In this document: positions 1 to 9,739 of the stretch, piece after piece
Position numbering within the stretch: position 1 is the first letter of the stretch
Layout of the letters: each line of letters begins with the position of its first letter
Origin: Chitinophaga pinensis
GTDB lineage: Bacteria; Bacteroidota; Bacteroidia; Chitinophagales; Chitinophagaceae
Assembly (NCBI GenBank): GCA_902167325.1
Contig: LR632930.1
Coordinates: 4,712,001-4,776,000 of the forward strand
Reading direction: 5' to 3'
DNA length: 64,000 bases
Translations under genes and position numbers: made by a program
The notes under the pieces: model-generated
Databases searched by the model: none
The model's input: only the letters and a program-made list of their open reading frames with translations
Told to the model about the DNA's origin: nothing

Positions 1-994
1 CGGTACTGTTATTGTAGAATCCGTTCAGACTGTCGGTGATGAACTGGGCAGTGGCCAGTTGCAGCTTCGCGAGGAAGTCGTATTCACTGTAATTGAGGAT
101 GGTGAATGTACGGAAGTCTCTTTCGAGGTTACCGCCCCATACAGGCCTTAATTTAGGCGGGGTATTGAGGAAGATGCTGTTGTTGAAGTTGATGATGGGA
201 ACGGCGGAGTTACCACGGCGGGTGGTGATCACGATTACACCGTTGGCACCACGTGATCCGTACAGGGAGGCGGCCTGCGCGTCTTTAAACACTTCGATGG
301 ACTCAATATCTTCCGGGGGCAGCAGTGCCAGCGGGCCGGTAGCGGCACCGGGCTGTAACATAGACTGGTCGATGCCGCCATCATAATCGATCGGAACGTT
401 ATCGATCACGAGCAGCGGATTGGAGCTGGAGAGGAAAGCCTCATCGCCACTGCCGGAAACATTCAGCTGGGAGATACCGCGGATATTGATGGAGCCACCG
501 AAACCGGGTGCACCACTGATGTTCTGGATGTTCATCCCTGCTACCTTACCCTGCAGCAGCTGCTCGAGGTTGGCTACCGGTACGTCCTGGATATCCTTCT
601 TATCGATCATGGATACGGCACCGGTTACGGAACCTTTGCTACGGGTGGTATACCCCACGATCACGGACTCTTTCAGGTATTTCTCTGCAGGCGCCAACGT
701 AAGGTTGATCTCTGCCTTGTTGGCTTTTACGGTTTTATCTTCATATCCGATAAAACGGAAGAGGAGAGATTTATCCGATTCAATGGTTACAGAATAGTTA
801 CCGTTATGATCCGTAATGGCGATTGCCTTTTTGAGGGTAGCATCGAGGATGCTGACACCGGGGATGCCGGAATGCGACTGCACATCCGTCACCTTACCCT
901 TGATGGTGATCTTTTGCTGCGCCAGGGCGATGCTGCCTGCGAAGAGCAGGAAGACCGTACACAGCGCCATCGCTTTTAGATATATATTTCGCAT
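1..994 (-). CDS. SusC/RagA-family TonB-dependent outer-membrane transporter (N-terminal part, cut by window edge)
   Basis: The reading frame opens with ATG at 994 and stays open to base 1, so about 331 N-terminal residues are visible. Residues 1-25 form a signal peptide ending in LAQQ. A carboxypeptidase-regulatory-like beta domain follows (about 28-105), with the usual GVSI start and FIGYED end. Next comes a TonB plug domain (about 110-235) carrying LQGKVAGM, PLLVIDNVPID and the SLYGSRGANGVIVITT signature. The family forms the beta-barrel that imports glycans or peptides with a SusD lid. It is the last visible gene of a minus-strand operon and lies 32 nt after the gene at 1027-2088. A second SusC in one operon is unusual; its SusD partner may lie outside the window. 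Family assignment is secure; the substrate is unknown. Confidence 0.93.
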   Translation of the reverse strand, partial: MRNIYLKAMALCTVFLLFAGSIALAQQKITIKGKVTDVQSHSGIPGVSILDATLKKAIAITDHNGNYSVTIESDKSLLFRFIGYEDKTVKANKAEINLTLAPAEKYLKESVIVGYTTRSKGSVTGAVSMIDKKDIQDVPVANLEQLLQGKVAGMNIQNISGAPGFGGSINIRGISQLNVSGSGDEAFLSSSNPLLVIDNVPIDYDGGIDQSMLQPGAATGPLALLPPEDIESIEVFKDAQAASLYGSRGANGVIVITTRRGNSAVPIINFNNSIFLNTPPKLRPVWGGNLERDFRTFTILNYSEYDFLAKLQLATAQFITDSLNGFYNNST

Positions 995-1026
995 ATCAGT
1001 TTCTGTTTTACTTGGTGTTTACGATA

Positions 1027-2088
1027 TCAGTCGTCTTCGAATTTGGGCGTTTGCCTGAACTTCACGGCTACGGTCCATTCTCCAGGCTCCAGTATGGCGA
1101 ACCTTACCGCCACAAAGCCCAGCTCCTGCCGGCCGAAATTCACCCGCTTATAATCGAAGTACAGCGATGCCATATCCAGCCCGCCGGATACATCGGTCAA
1201 CACCGGGAAAGGATTGGGAATATCATAGGTAACGATGGTACTGTCTCTATCAAACCGCTGGTTGAATCCGAACTTCACCCGTATATCGGCCATGGGACTG
1301 TAATAATACAGGCTGTCCCACCGCTGCATATCGAATACGGTAAGCGGGATAACGGTGGAGTCTCGGTTAAAGAAGCGGAACGATACGGTGTTCTTCGCAT
1401 TACCTGTTTTCACGAAGTATACATCCACACTGTCTTTAGAAAGTATCCGCTGCTGATAGTCGCGGAGGTTCCTTACGTCATGCGCTTTCACAACGCCGCC
1501 GCTGTTCAGTGGTTTCTGGATACCGGTGATATCATCGTAGATATAAGGATCATATGGCTTCGGCCGGCGCAGGTCGAGCGTCAGGTTGGAGAACAGGCGC
1601 TCTCCTCCTTTGTTCTTTACGCGCACGTCGAAGTAATACATATCGTAAGGCACTTTGAAAGAATCCACGTTCCAGAAGATGATCTCTCCGGAATTGGGGC
1701 GTATATCGAGGATAGGGCGCTTCTGAACGAAGGTCTTCGCTTCTATCTCTGCGATCGTTTTCTCCGTTCCGTTATACCATGTTTTCCATTGCCGGGTATC
1801 CACGAGGTCGCGCAGGAAAGGCGCGGGCTGTTTATCACCTTTGCGCACGTTCTCGATAGTGAACTCCAGTGGCTGGGTGGAATAATCGGCGTTAAACACA
1901 TTGATGAAAACGTTGGTTTTGCCGAGGTTGGCGATAAACGTTTCCGTTGTATAGTTCATATTGGTGCTGAGGTGATCCTTTTCATCAGGCAGCAGGTTCT
2001 TATAACAGCCGGTGGCACCCAGCAGCAGGGTAAAAAGTGAAGCGGCGGTAAAAAGGCGCTTCCATTCCCGTGAGTTATTCGTTTGCAT
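1027..2088 (-). CDS. SusCD-locus lipoprotein (DUF5007-like, function unknown)
   Basis: A 353-residue protein. A lipoprotein signal sits at about residues 10-28 (hydrophobic run ending LLGATGC), so it is probably anchored to the outer membrane. The mature part is rich in beta-strand-like segments and short of catalytic motifs. I recognise no enzyme family. It resembles the lipoproteins labelled DUF5007 that accompany fasciclin proteins and SusC/D pairs in Chitinophagaceae, but that name is from memory. It lies between the fasciclin/CBM-like gene (11 nt upstream) and the second susC (32 nt downstream), all on the same strand, so it is probably co-transcribed. A surface glycan-binding or barrel-accessory role is inferred from position alone. 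Confidence 0.75.
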   Translation of the reverse strand: MQTNNSREWKRLFTAASLFTLLLGATGCYKNLLPDEKDHLSTNMNYTTETFIANLGKTNVFINVFNADYSTQPLEFTIENVRKGDKQPAPFLRDLVDTRQWKTWYNGTEKTIAEIEAKTFVQKRPILDIRPNSGEIIFWNVDSFKVPYDMYYFDVRVKNKGGERLFSNLTLDLRRPKPYDPYIYDDITGIQKPLNSGGVVKAHDVRNLRDYQQRILSKDSVDVYFVKTGNAKNTVSFRFFNRDSTVIPLTVFDMQRWDSLYYYSPMADIRVKFGFNQRFDRDSTIVTYDIPNPFPVLTDVSGGLDMASLYFDYKRVNFGRQELGFVAVRFAILEPGEWTVAVKFRQTPKFEDD

Positions 2089-2099
2089 TCGGACTGTTT

Positions 2100-3722
2100 T
2101 TATTGGGCGATGAATTTGAATTTGTACACATTGAACCCGGCATTGTCATTCACATATTTCAGGATATGACGGCCTGCGGTAAGATGCACTACAGGGCCAT
2201 TCAGGTCTTTATACGTTGCATAAGCGCCTGTGGCTACCACGTTCACGTTGCCGGTGATATCCACTCCGTCCATTTCCAGGTGCAACTTACCGGCAGTACC
2301 GGTACCGCTGGTGCGGAACACGATCTTATAATCGCCGGTTTGCTTCACATCCACGGAATAAGTGAGCCACTCCCCTTTCACACCATGGCTGATGGCGTAG
2401 GTACCGGTAGCCTCGTTCACTTTTTCACAGTCAGGCCCTTCAAACACACGGTGCTCGGCTTTACCGTTGGCTTTGTTGCCGGCATCGGTATCGAAATAAG
2501 ACTCATTGGGTTTGCCATAGTCGAATTCAGTGGCGAAGATCTCACCGGGAATGCTGTGGGGCTGTATGTTATAAGGCACACGGTCGTTCGGGAGGAAAGC
2601 GAAGCGGCCAGCGTTATAACCACCAGTTTCGAGGAAGTGACGGAGGGTGTACTCCCCTTCCGTCAGCTGGATGTTGGGTACTTCCACGGTTCTCCAGGTC
2701 TGGTAACCGCCGGTTTTAGGCACCACGATGCTGCCGGATATGTTCACATCGTTCAGTTCAATACGAAGGCGGCCGTGATCATTTGGAGAAGCAACCATGC
2801 AGGCAATGCGGTAAGAGCCTGTGTAATTGATCTTCACCGTGAACTTCACCCACTCGTTGATATTGGTATATCCCGTGTTATACAAACCTTCGCTGCAGTT
2901 GTCGAGGTCCACACCTTCATCTTTACGGAAGGCCGAGGTACCTCTCTGCGACACGTCGTTATCGTGATACGCAAGTCCCAGCCCACCACGATCGTAATAT
3001 CCTATTTCGATATGCCCCGGGAGTTCCAGTGGCCGTTCGAAGTAAGGACGGCGGATGGGCGGGTATGCCATCGGTGTGAAGGAAGAAAACCCGAAGATGT
3101 GTTTGGCCTCGAGCATATGCGCAATGCCGGTAGTGGTTTTCAGGTTAGCAGATTCCGTTGTGGCCAGTACCCAGTTTTTCATGATACGGCTGTTGTTCTT
3201 ATCTGAATACTGTATCACAGACGACCCTCCGCCTTCGATACCCGAAGCGGTGGTTACAATGGCCTTCCCGTTCATTTCATAGCCATAGGGCGTTGTCAGG
3301 TTCATACCATCGGCATAACGCAGTGTATCGAGGGTATAATTGCCATCCAGCATATAGCGGGAGAGCAGGGTATCCCAGATGCCAAGGCGCACACTGTCTA
3401 CCGTCCAGTTTCCCGGCTCACCACGCTTTTCACGGGTAAAGTTGAGATCGTACATGGCAGCCTGGATGGAGAAATCCTGCGGTACAAAGAAGGTCAGCTT
3501 ACCGGATTTCAGTTTATCAGCCAGACCGGTTTTATCGAGCAGATAGATTAGGGTATCGTACAGGCCGCCTTTGTTGGCATTCCTGATAAAATCGTAAGTA
3601 GACATGTTCACTTCCGTTACCGGGCGCATGTCGCGGAATTCAACGTTCTTCTTTTCGCAGGAGAACGTTGTGGCCAGCAGCGCGCCGGCTATAACAGGAA
3701 TACTGAAGGAAAACTTTTTCAT
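2100..3722 (-). CDS. Fasciclin-domain lipoprotein with two CBM6-like C-terminal domains
   Basis: A 540-residue protein whose N-terminal hydrophobic signal ends in TTFSC, a lipoprotein-type Cys. Residues about 45-215 fit a fasciclin (FAS1) domain: DTLIYLLDKTGLADKL, then LTFFVPQDFSIQ. Two related beta-sandwich segments follow at about 235-385 and 395-540. Each has a YxxGGYNxGRF or NAGFNVYKF end, a W(V/L)xF/YxV strand and a T(A/E)GxxxLxxxL strand, as in CBM6-like carbohydrate-binding modules. The repeat suggests internal duplication. It lies 11 nt downstream of the SusD gene and 11 nt upstream of the next lipoprotein, so it is in the operon. A cell-surface adhesive or glycan-binding accessory to the SusC/SusD pair is the likely role. 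CBM6 membership is inferred from strand pattern rather than demonstrated. Confidence 0.8.
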   Translation of the reverse strand: MKKFSFSIPVIAGALLATTFSCEKKNVEFRDMRPVTEVNMSTYDFIRNANKGGLYDTLIYLLDKTGLADKLKSGKLTFFVPQDFSIQAAMYDLNFTREKRGEPGNWTVDSVRLGIWDTLLSRYMLDGNYTLDTLRYADGMNLTTPYGYEMNGKAIVTTASGIEGGGSSVIQYSDKNNSRIMKNWVLATTESANLKTTTGIAHMLEAKHIFGFSSFTPMAYPPIRRPYFERPLELPGHIEIGYYDRGGLGLAYHDNDVSQRGTSAFRKDEGVDLDNCSEGLYNTGYTNINEWVKFTVKINYTGSYRIACMVASPNDHGRLRIELNDVNISGSIVVPKTGGYQTWRTVEVPNIQLTEGEYTLRHFLETGGYNAGRFAFLPNDRVPYNIQPHSIPGEIFATEFDYGKPNESYFDTDAGNKANGKAEHRVFEGPDCEKVNEATGTYAISHGVKGEWLTYSVDVKQTGDYKIVFRTSGTGTAGKLHLEMDGVDITGNVNVVATGAYATYKDLNGPVVHLTAGRHILKYVNDNAGFNVYKFKFIAQ

Positions 3723-3733
3723 ATATCCGGTTT

Positions 3734-5236
3734 TTACTTCCAGTAATTAAATTGGGTGAGTTTGGGATTGAGGCTGAGTGCAGCGCGGGAAATGGGCCAG
3801 TAGATGGCACCATTCTGGATATCAGCTTCGGAGAGACCAGTATACTCCGTCACTTTTCCGAAGGTTACCAGATCGTACCACAACCATCCTTCGCCCATGA
3901 GTTCACGGCGGCGCTCCTGGAATATTTCCTCCAGCATCTGCTCTTTCGTGAGGGTATTCACAAGCGGTGTAATGTTACGCCCGCCACGGAGATCGTTCAG
4001 AATGGTGAGGGCCGGACCGGGATTATCAAGCCTTACCTGGCACTCTGCTTCCAGCAGCAGCAGCTCTTCGTAACGGAAGATCACGATGGCGGAGTTAAAG
4101 AACCGTAGTGTGGGGTTCTTCACCGCATCGTTCAGCATTTTCATCTTGTAGAACATCGGCTGCATGGAACCCATGTCGGTAAAGAAGTTAAGAATGCGAA
4201 GGTCTGATGCCTGCGGGAAGATGTTCAGGATACTATCTTTCGTCACGTATATTTCCGCTTCCTTTTTAGTGACGTCCGGTGCGCGGAGGGTCCAGTTTTC
4301 GATCTGGCCGGTGGTGGAGATCTCGGCATGGTCGAAGTTCATATCCATCTGCAGGATATTCTCATTCCTTCTGCCACGGAAAGTACCGCCGTTGCTCACC
4401 AGATCGGTTATTGACACACGGGCATAACCGGTTTTAGACTGGTTGTTCCGCAGGATGGTGAGTGCATCCATTGCGCCCTGATAATCTTTCTGCCAGGCAC
4501 GGATATGCGCCATTAGCGTAAGGCCTGCACCTTTGGTAGTAAGGATACTGCGCCAGTGGCTAACCCCCTGCCCGCGGTAGTTACCGGGCTGTTCGGGGCT
4601 TACACCGTCGAACTGCCAGGGCAGCTTGTTGATGGCAGTATTGGCCTCATTATAGGCGAAATTCAGGACTTCATTTTGTTCTGTACGGGGCACAGTGGCA
4701 AAGTCGCCCTGTACAGGCTCCGTGATCAGCGGAACATCGCCCCAGATACGGGCCATGTAGAAGTAAGTGAACGCGCGGATGAAACGCACCTGCGCAAGGT
4801 CCAGCTCCATTTCCGTAGAAGAATAACGCTCGTCAAGCGCCGGGATGCCGGGCAGTTTGGCGATGGCGATATTACACTGTGCGATGATGGCGTAGAACTT
4901 ACGCCAGTCGCGCCAGGTATCCATGGTTACGTAGTTGGAAGTAAGGAGACTTTTACGAACGGCCTGCAGGTCGCCGCGTTTGGTAATGGTAAAATGCCCT
5001 GCACGCAGTTCACCATGTGCCCAGTAGGAGTTTTCGTTGCACATGGCAGCGCGGAGCAGCCCGTAACAGGCGAAGCTGCCGGCCCACGCATCATTCTTCG
5101 AGGCCCACATATTCTCCTCCGTAACCGCACGGGTACTTTCGATGTCCAGCATGTTTTTGCAGGACGACCAACCGGCGGCCATCAGCAAGAGCAGGCCGCC
5201 TATCCATATTTTTCGCATGAGATTGCTTTTTTGCAT
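3734..5236 (-). CDS. SusD/RagB-family nutrient-uptake outer-membrane lipoprotein
   Basis: A 500-residue protein, typical for SusD. A lipoprotein signal ends at AAGWSSC (about residue 26). The N-terminal SusD_N region carries the helical TPR-like pattern (AQVRFIRAFTYFYMARIWGDVPLI, about 148-172). The C-terminal RagB/SusD part has YEELLLLEAECQVR and FQERRRELMGEGWLWYDLVTFG. SusD proteins cap the SusC barrel and hand over ligand. Its ATG shares one base with the TAA stop of the upstream susC (TAATG at 5234-5238), so translation is probably coupled. An internal Met at residue 7 (start 5218) would also give a clean signal peptide. Confidence 0.96.
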   Translation of the reverse strand: MQKSNLMRKIWIGGLLLLMAAGWSSCKNMLDIESTRAVTEENMWASKNDAWAGSFACYGLLRAAMCNENSYWAHGELRAGHFTITKRGDLQAVRKSLLTSNYVTMDTWRDWRKFYAIIAQCNIAIAKLPGIPALDERYSSTEMELDLAQVRFIRAFTYFYMARIWGDVPLITEPVQGDFATVPRTEQNEVLNFAYNEANTAINKLPWQFDGVSPEQPGNYRGQGVSHWRSILTTKGAGLTLMAHIRAWQKDYQGAMDALTILRNNQSKTGYARVSITDLVSNGGTFRGRRNENILQMDMNFDHAEISTTGQIENWTLRAPDVTKKEAEIYVTKDSILNIFPQASDLRILNFFTDMGSMQPMFYKMKMLNDAVKNPTLRFFNSAIVIFRYEELLLLEAECQVRLDNPGPALTILNDLRGGRNITPLVNTLTKEQMLEEIFQERRRELMGEGWLWYDLVTFGKVTEYTGLSEADIQNGAIYWPISRAALSLNPKLTQFNYWK

Positions 5237-8208
5237 TAGAACTGTAAGTTGAAGCCAAGCGTAAAGCTTTTAGGCTGCGCCCAGTTGTAGCCGCCCTGAT
5301 CATAGCCCAGATAGCTGAATGCTTCAGGATCGCCGCCACGGTATTTCGTCCAGGTAAAGAGGTTGTTACCGGTTGCGTATACACGCAGCTGGTCGAGACC
5401 ACGCTTCTTCAGAAATGCCGACTGGAAGTTATAGGTAAAGGTGATGGAGCGCAGGCGCACGAAAGATGCATCTTCGAGGAACAGCGTCTGGTTTACCTGG
5501 TAAGGACTAACCGGGCTCCAGGGATTGTAGCGGGGAATGCGGTCGAGGTCGCCTTCCGGCTCTGCCCAGAAAAACACTTCCTTCACCGCACCGATATCAT
5601 CAGCTCCTTCGCGGTTTGCGAAATCGAAACGCGCAGCCAGGTTCTCGTTGATCAGTTTGCGGCCAAATGCATAGCTCATGAGGAAGTTCAGTTCCATATT
5701 GCGGTACCGCACAGTATTAGCCCACCCGCCCTGAATCTTGGGGTTGTGGGATCCTTCCATGATACGGTCGTTATCGTCGATTGTGTTATCACCGTTCCGG
5801 TCGATCCATACAGGGTCTCCACCTTTCATGGGTATGCCCTGGTAGTTCATACCTGCGGGCACAGCAGCATCCGTGGCATAAATGCCTTCGTTCTGCAATA
5901 CCCAGAAACGGTCTACCGGCATACCAACTTCAAACTTCCTGTTATTCAGTACAACGCTCTGTTGCCCGCCGGGCAGTGCCAGCAGATTGTTCTGGTTGAA
6001 GGAAGCATTGAGGGCCGATGACCAGGCGTATGTTTTGTTTTGCAGGATGGTAGCTTCCAGCGTCAGTTCCACTCCGGAGTTACGGATATCCATCCCGTTC
6101 TGCCACATACCGGAATATCCATATTCCTGTGTAACGGGCGTTTTCAGCAGCAGGTCGCGGTCAGTACGGGCGTACACATCCACAGATGCCCTGATCCGGT
6201 CGTTGAGGAATCCGAAATCAACACCGCCATTGAGCTGATCGGTATAAGCCCAACCGATACCGGGTGCAACATAACCGAGTTCATATGCAGCATTGAGTAC
6301 AGGGAATGCGTTGTAGGTAGACAGGTTAGGCGTACCCTCCCATCCTATTTCCACGTTGTATACCGGGCCTCCGCTGTAATAATCGAGCGAGAAGAGTTTA
6401 CCCATTCTGCCGGCGCTCCCGCGCAAACGGAGGGTGCTCAGCGATTTGGAATCCTTCAGGAAATTTTCTTTGTTAATATCCCACGATGCGGTAGCGGTGG
6501 GGAACATTTTCCAGCGATTGTCTTCCGTGATATAAGAACTACCATCCTGGCGGAGGTACAGCGATACATGGTATTTGTCAGCATAACTGTATCCGATATT
6601 GCCATAGAAGCTGGCCAGTGCAGCACGGATACGGTCTTTGAAGTTGGCAGTCAACCTCAGGTTATGCGATCCGTTATTAGGATCTCCGGGGCTGCTGGGC
6701 TGATAGATTTTGATATAATCACTCTTGCCGCGGTAAGCCTTACCGTACATATAACGCCAGCGGTCCCACTGGTTGTACTGCCCTGCGGTAACCGAAAGGT
6801 GGTGCTTGTTAAAGTAACGGGCAAACTCCAGCGAGTTATCAAACGTCATGCGGGTTTGCAAACCGTCGAAGTTGGAAGCGAAGTTGTTGCCGTCGTTAAT
6901 GGTACGTGGCATGAAGAGGTCGCGGAAATTCTGTCCGTAATCGATGGAGAAGCGGGAGTTGAATTTCAGCCACGGTGCAAAAGTATACGTGAGGTTGTTC
7001 AGCACCCTCACATTGGTATTGCGGTTGCGGTCCACCCCTTGTTCCAGATACCCGTAATATTCATCCAGCAACGATTTGTTGGGGGATGGCGGCCGGTCGA
7101 GGTTGAGGATATAATCCTGATCACCCATGCGGTCGCGGAGCGATTGGTTACGCTTGCGGTTGATCATGCCAGCGCTGAGATAGGTGCTCCAGTCGAGGCT
7201 TTTCACCGGGGTGATGTTGATACCGAAGTTCACGTTGTAGCGGCGTGCGAGGGTATTGTCCTGCCCTTGTTGGGTAGATTGTCCAACCCCGAAACGGAAA
7301 CTGGCAAGGCGGGTACCACCACTAACGCCGGCGTGCAGGCCGGTCATCCAGCCATTGCGGTAGTAAGATTCGTCCCAATCGGCAGCACCGTAGTACTGGG
7401 CGTTGGTGGAATCTGCGAGGTAAGCGGGGAAGCTGCGGTATTGTTCGGCCGTGGCGTATTTATCGTAGAACGGCATGCGGAAGTCGCGCTCCCAGCGGCC
7501 ATTGATTACTTTCTGTGAGGGTTTGAGGGACATGCCCGCATACCCGTTTACTTCCACCCGGAGTTCACCCATACGTGGGCCGCGGGTGGATATTTCGATG
7601 ACACCGGCAGATGCAGCAGGACCGTATTTGGCGGAGGCGCCGGCATCTTTCAGTACCTGGATGGTGCGGATGTCATTGACATCGATAAATGCGAGCGGAT
7701 CGATTTCGGTGCCGATGCGGTTGAAATCGAAGCGCTGGATATCGTAAGCGAAAGCGTGATCATATTGAATGGGCATGCCATCGATCACATAAAGTGGCTG
7801 TGCGGCGAACACATCACCATTCTTCAGGAGCAGGCCGGAGGCGCCACGGATAAAGAGGGCGCTGCGTTTGCCGGGTTCTGCGCTGGGGATGCGTACATCC
7901 ACACCGGTGGCGCGGCCGGCCAGTATGGAGTTAACACTGAAGTAAGGGAGTTTGCGCGCCTGATCGAGATCGGGAGATGATGCGGCACCTTGTTGATGGA
8001 GCATCATGGCAGTGTTCCGGATATAACCGGCACTGTCGAGTGCGGAAACGGGGAGATGCCGCAAACGCTCGGCTGCTTCAGGACTGGCAGATTTGGTACT
8101 GTCTGCTTTTCCGAAGACCTTTTTCTGAGCGGCGGCGCCGGTTCCCATCAACAGCAGCGCGAGCAGGAAGGCCTGACTCTTGCGGGAGCATGGGTAGAAA
8201 TATGTCAT
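5236..8208 (-). CDS. SusC/RagA-family TonB-dependent outer-membrane transporter lacking the N-terminal beta domain
   Basis: A 990-residue protein with a signal peptide ending GAAAQ (about residue 27). The plug domain (about 75-215) includes VNSILAGRATGVDV, PLYVIDGMPIQ and VLKDAGASAKYGPAASAGVIEIST. The rest is the 22-strand barrel, ending in the aromatic C-terminus FNLQF. The carboxypeptidase-regulatory-like domain normally ahead of the plug is missing; residues 28-70 are a short linker (AERLRHLPVSALDSAGYI). It is the first gene of the operon that runs down to base 1, and its stop overlaps the susD start by one base. No sigma/anti-sigma pair adjoins it, unlike the locus at 30012-37448. The transported substrate cannot be read from the sequence. 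Confidence 0.95.
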   Translation of the reverse strand: MTYFYPCSRKSQAFLLALLLMGTGAAAQKKVFGKADSTKSASPEAAERLRHLPVSALDSAGYIRNTAMMLHQQGAASSPDLDQARKLPYFSVNSILAGRATGVDVRIPSAEPGKRSALFIRGASGLLLKNGDVFAAQPLYVIDGMPIQYDHAFAYDIQRFDFNRIGTEIDPLAFIDVNDIRTIQVLKDAGASAKYGPAASAGVIEISTRGPRMGELRVEVNGYAGMSLKPSQKVINGRWERDFRMPFYDKYATAEQYRSFPAYLADSTNAQYYGAADWDESYYRNGWMTGLHAGVSGGTRLASFRFGVGQSTQQGQDNTLARRYNVNFGINITPVKSLDWSTYLSAGMINRKRNQSLRDRMGDQDYILNLDRPPSPNKSLLDEYYGYLEQGVDRNRNTNVRVLNNLTYTFAPWLKFNSRFSIDYGQNFRDLFMPRTINDGNNFASNFDGLQTRMTFDNSLEFARYFNKHHLSVTAGQYNQWDRWRYMYGKAYRGKSDYIKIYQPSSPGDPNNGSHNLRLTANFKDRIRAALASFYGNIGYSYADKYHVSLYLRQDGSSYITEDNRWKMFPTATASWDINKENFLKDSKSLSTLRLRGSAGRMGKLFSLDYYSGGPVYNVEIGWEGTPNLSTYNAFPVLNAAYELGYVAPGIGWAYTDQLNGGVDFGFLNDRIRASVDVYARTDRDLLLKTPVTQEYGYSGMWQNGMDIRNSGVELTLEATILQNKTYAWSSALNASFNQNNLLALPGGQQSVVLNNRKFEVGMPVDRFWVLQNEGIYATDAAVPAGMNYQGIPMKGGDPVWIDRNGDNTIDDNDRIMEGSHNPKIQGGWANTVRYRNMELNFLMSYAFGRKLINENLAARFDFANREGADDIGAVKEVFFWAEPEGDLDRIPRYNPWSPVSPYQVNQTLFLEDASFVRLRSITFTYNFQSAFLKKRGLDQLRVYATGNNLFTWTKYRGGDPEAFSYLGYDQGGYNWAQPKSFTLGFNLQF

Positions 8209-9287
8209 AGTGGAGCAATTGGTTTTTATACGTGAAATAAGATCCCCTGCCCGCTACTGCGCAGGCAATGGCGGGAAGTGGCATAGCATATCCATGGCAG
8301 GCCGGAGTAAAGCCCTGTGGACAGTATGCCGTCAAAACTGTCTGTTGATATAAAAACGTGTGAAACCCTTTTAGCTAAACCGATTTTCCAGCCGGTTCTT
8401 TTTCGCCCTGCAGTATTTTTTTCATTTCGTGTATTCTGTTAGGTTACTGCATCATACCGTTAGCGGGGCCGTTGGAAAATCAGGAAAAAGGGGGATCAGC
8501 CGGGGCTGCGAAATACAGAATTGTCACAATAGTAATGCATGTTAAACGTGGTTTGTGTTATGAAGGGATAATCATCCATTCCTGCGGAAAATACGATCGA
8601 CGATATACAAGTTGGATAGAAAGATACATCGGCAGATAATTCCCGTCAAGCATGGAGGGTGTTTTGCATACAAATTAAACGTCAAATGTTAAAGTTTCTT
8701 AAAAGTCCATCAAAATCATATGGTATTAGATCCTAATGACAGTTTAAAAGTATTAAATAGACTTTATTTCCCATTCTTTTCCCACATTATTTTAATGTTA
8801 ACGAAAGTTTTTTAAAATGGATGAAAGGATAGATAAATTCATTTCATCTATTCATCCTTCAACAATCGATTACATCCATTTAAGAAATCGATTTCAATTG
8901 ATAAAGAATGTAAAAAGCAGGGTGTTTAGCAAGCTAAACCACTGTATAGGCAACGCTTTCGAGAAATGAAGCATTACATAATGGGAAATGAAAGCAACAA
9001 GACAACTATAGTCTTAGTATTCAGGCCCGGATTAAACGTCTGAAAGCCGCTATAGCATTGACAAATTCGTACAGCTTTAAGATAATCCTGCATTAGTAAA
9101 ATGGCAGTTTCCGGCAGCAGATCTGCATCTATACCACATGTTTTACCCTCCGGCATCCCAATAAATGCAGCCTGTCTGTCCGTATTACGTACCGGGTTTT
9201 GAAAACATTCACCAATGAGCGCTTCAGCCCATAGCGGGAGGTCCCCTACTGGCAATACCGCCTGCCCACGGTATAGCCCCTGGTTTT

Positions 9288-9307
9288 TGATGGGTTTATA
9301 CCCATCA
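9288..9307. repeat. Perfect 8-bp inverted repeat (hairpin)
   Basis: TGATGGGT and ACCCATCA flank a four-base TTAT loop. No T-run follows on either strand, so it is not a standard terminator. It lies at the start of the repeat-rich part of the intergenic region and could be a protein-binding palindrome. Confidence 0.5.
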
Positions 9308-9524
9308 CCAAAGCAACGCCCCCTTCTTACATACAGCCCGTTTTAGCCGGTTATAAGCCCATCGTCCGGCATTCCTCTCCGAAAATGCCCTGCTAAGGCA
9401 AAATCCCCCTTAAAACACCGGGAGCTTAACCCGCCCATCCGCCACTTAATAGCCAACATTCCTGCATATTAAAAGCCAGGTTCCGGTAGAGATAAGCCGC
9501 CTTTAAGCCGCCCATATCCCGCCC

Positions 9525-9554
9525 ATAAGCCGCCCCTATATAAGGGCGGCTTAT
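9525..9554. repeat. Perfect 11-bp inverted repeat within a degenerate AAGCCGCC repeat block
   Basis: ATAAGCCGCCC at 9525-9535 is mirrored by GGGCGGCTTAT at 9544-9554, and the central eight bases are themselves nearly palindromic. Further copies of AAGCCGCC lie just upstream, at about 9493-9512. No T-run follows. It sits about 185 bp upstream of the YCII gene and could be an operator or part of a short intergenic repeat family. Confidence 0.6.
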
Positions 9555-9739
9555 CTACGGCTTAACTACGAATCAAATACAACTTATCTGCGGCTCACCA
9601 TACTATACATCCTGCCTTATCCCTTCCCTTTCCCGACTTCCGGAAAGGTTACCCTTCCCGGAAGCCGGGAAAAAATAATTACGGGAAGTTGTCCGGATTA
9701 TTGACGCGGGAGGCACTATATTGAAAAACAATGCACACC

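Larger units (their letters stand above)
8209..9739. other. 1.5-kb intergenic region upstream of two divergent operons, with AT-rich and repeat-rich segments
   Basis: I see no convincing gene here. A 93-codon minus-strand frame at 8974-9255 has no recognisable family or codon pattern. Bases 8640-8990 are much more AT-rich than the surroundings and hold an imperfect inverted repeat at 8819-8857 (GGATGAA... against ...TTCATCC). Bases 9250-9600 are GC-rich and carry many copies of AAGCC or AAGCCGCC-like words, including the hairpins at 9288-9307 and 9525-9554. The region must hold the promoter of the minus-strand SusC operon and that of the plus-strand YCII/sigma operon. I could not pick out a clear TAnnTTTG box for either. 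Confidence 0.6.

Noticed and set aside
8974-9255. 93-codon minus-strand frame in the intergenic region
   Set aside because: No family features or start signals, runs from AT-rich into GC-rich repeat DNA, and sits in a promoter region.
9655-9671. TTCCCGG/CCGGGAA hairpin followed by A's just upstream of the YCII gene
   Set aside because: The T-run would be on the wrong side for a terminator on either strand, so I do not call it one.
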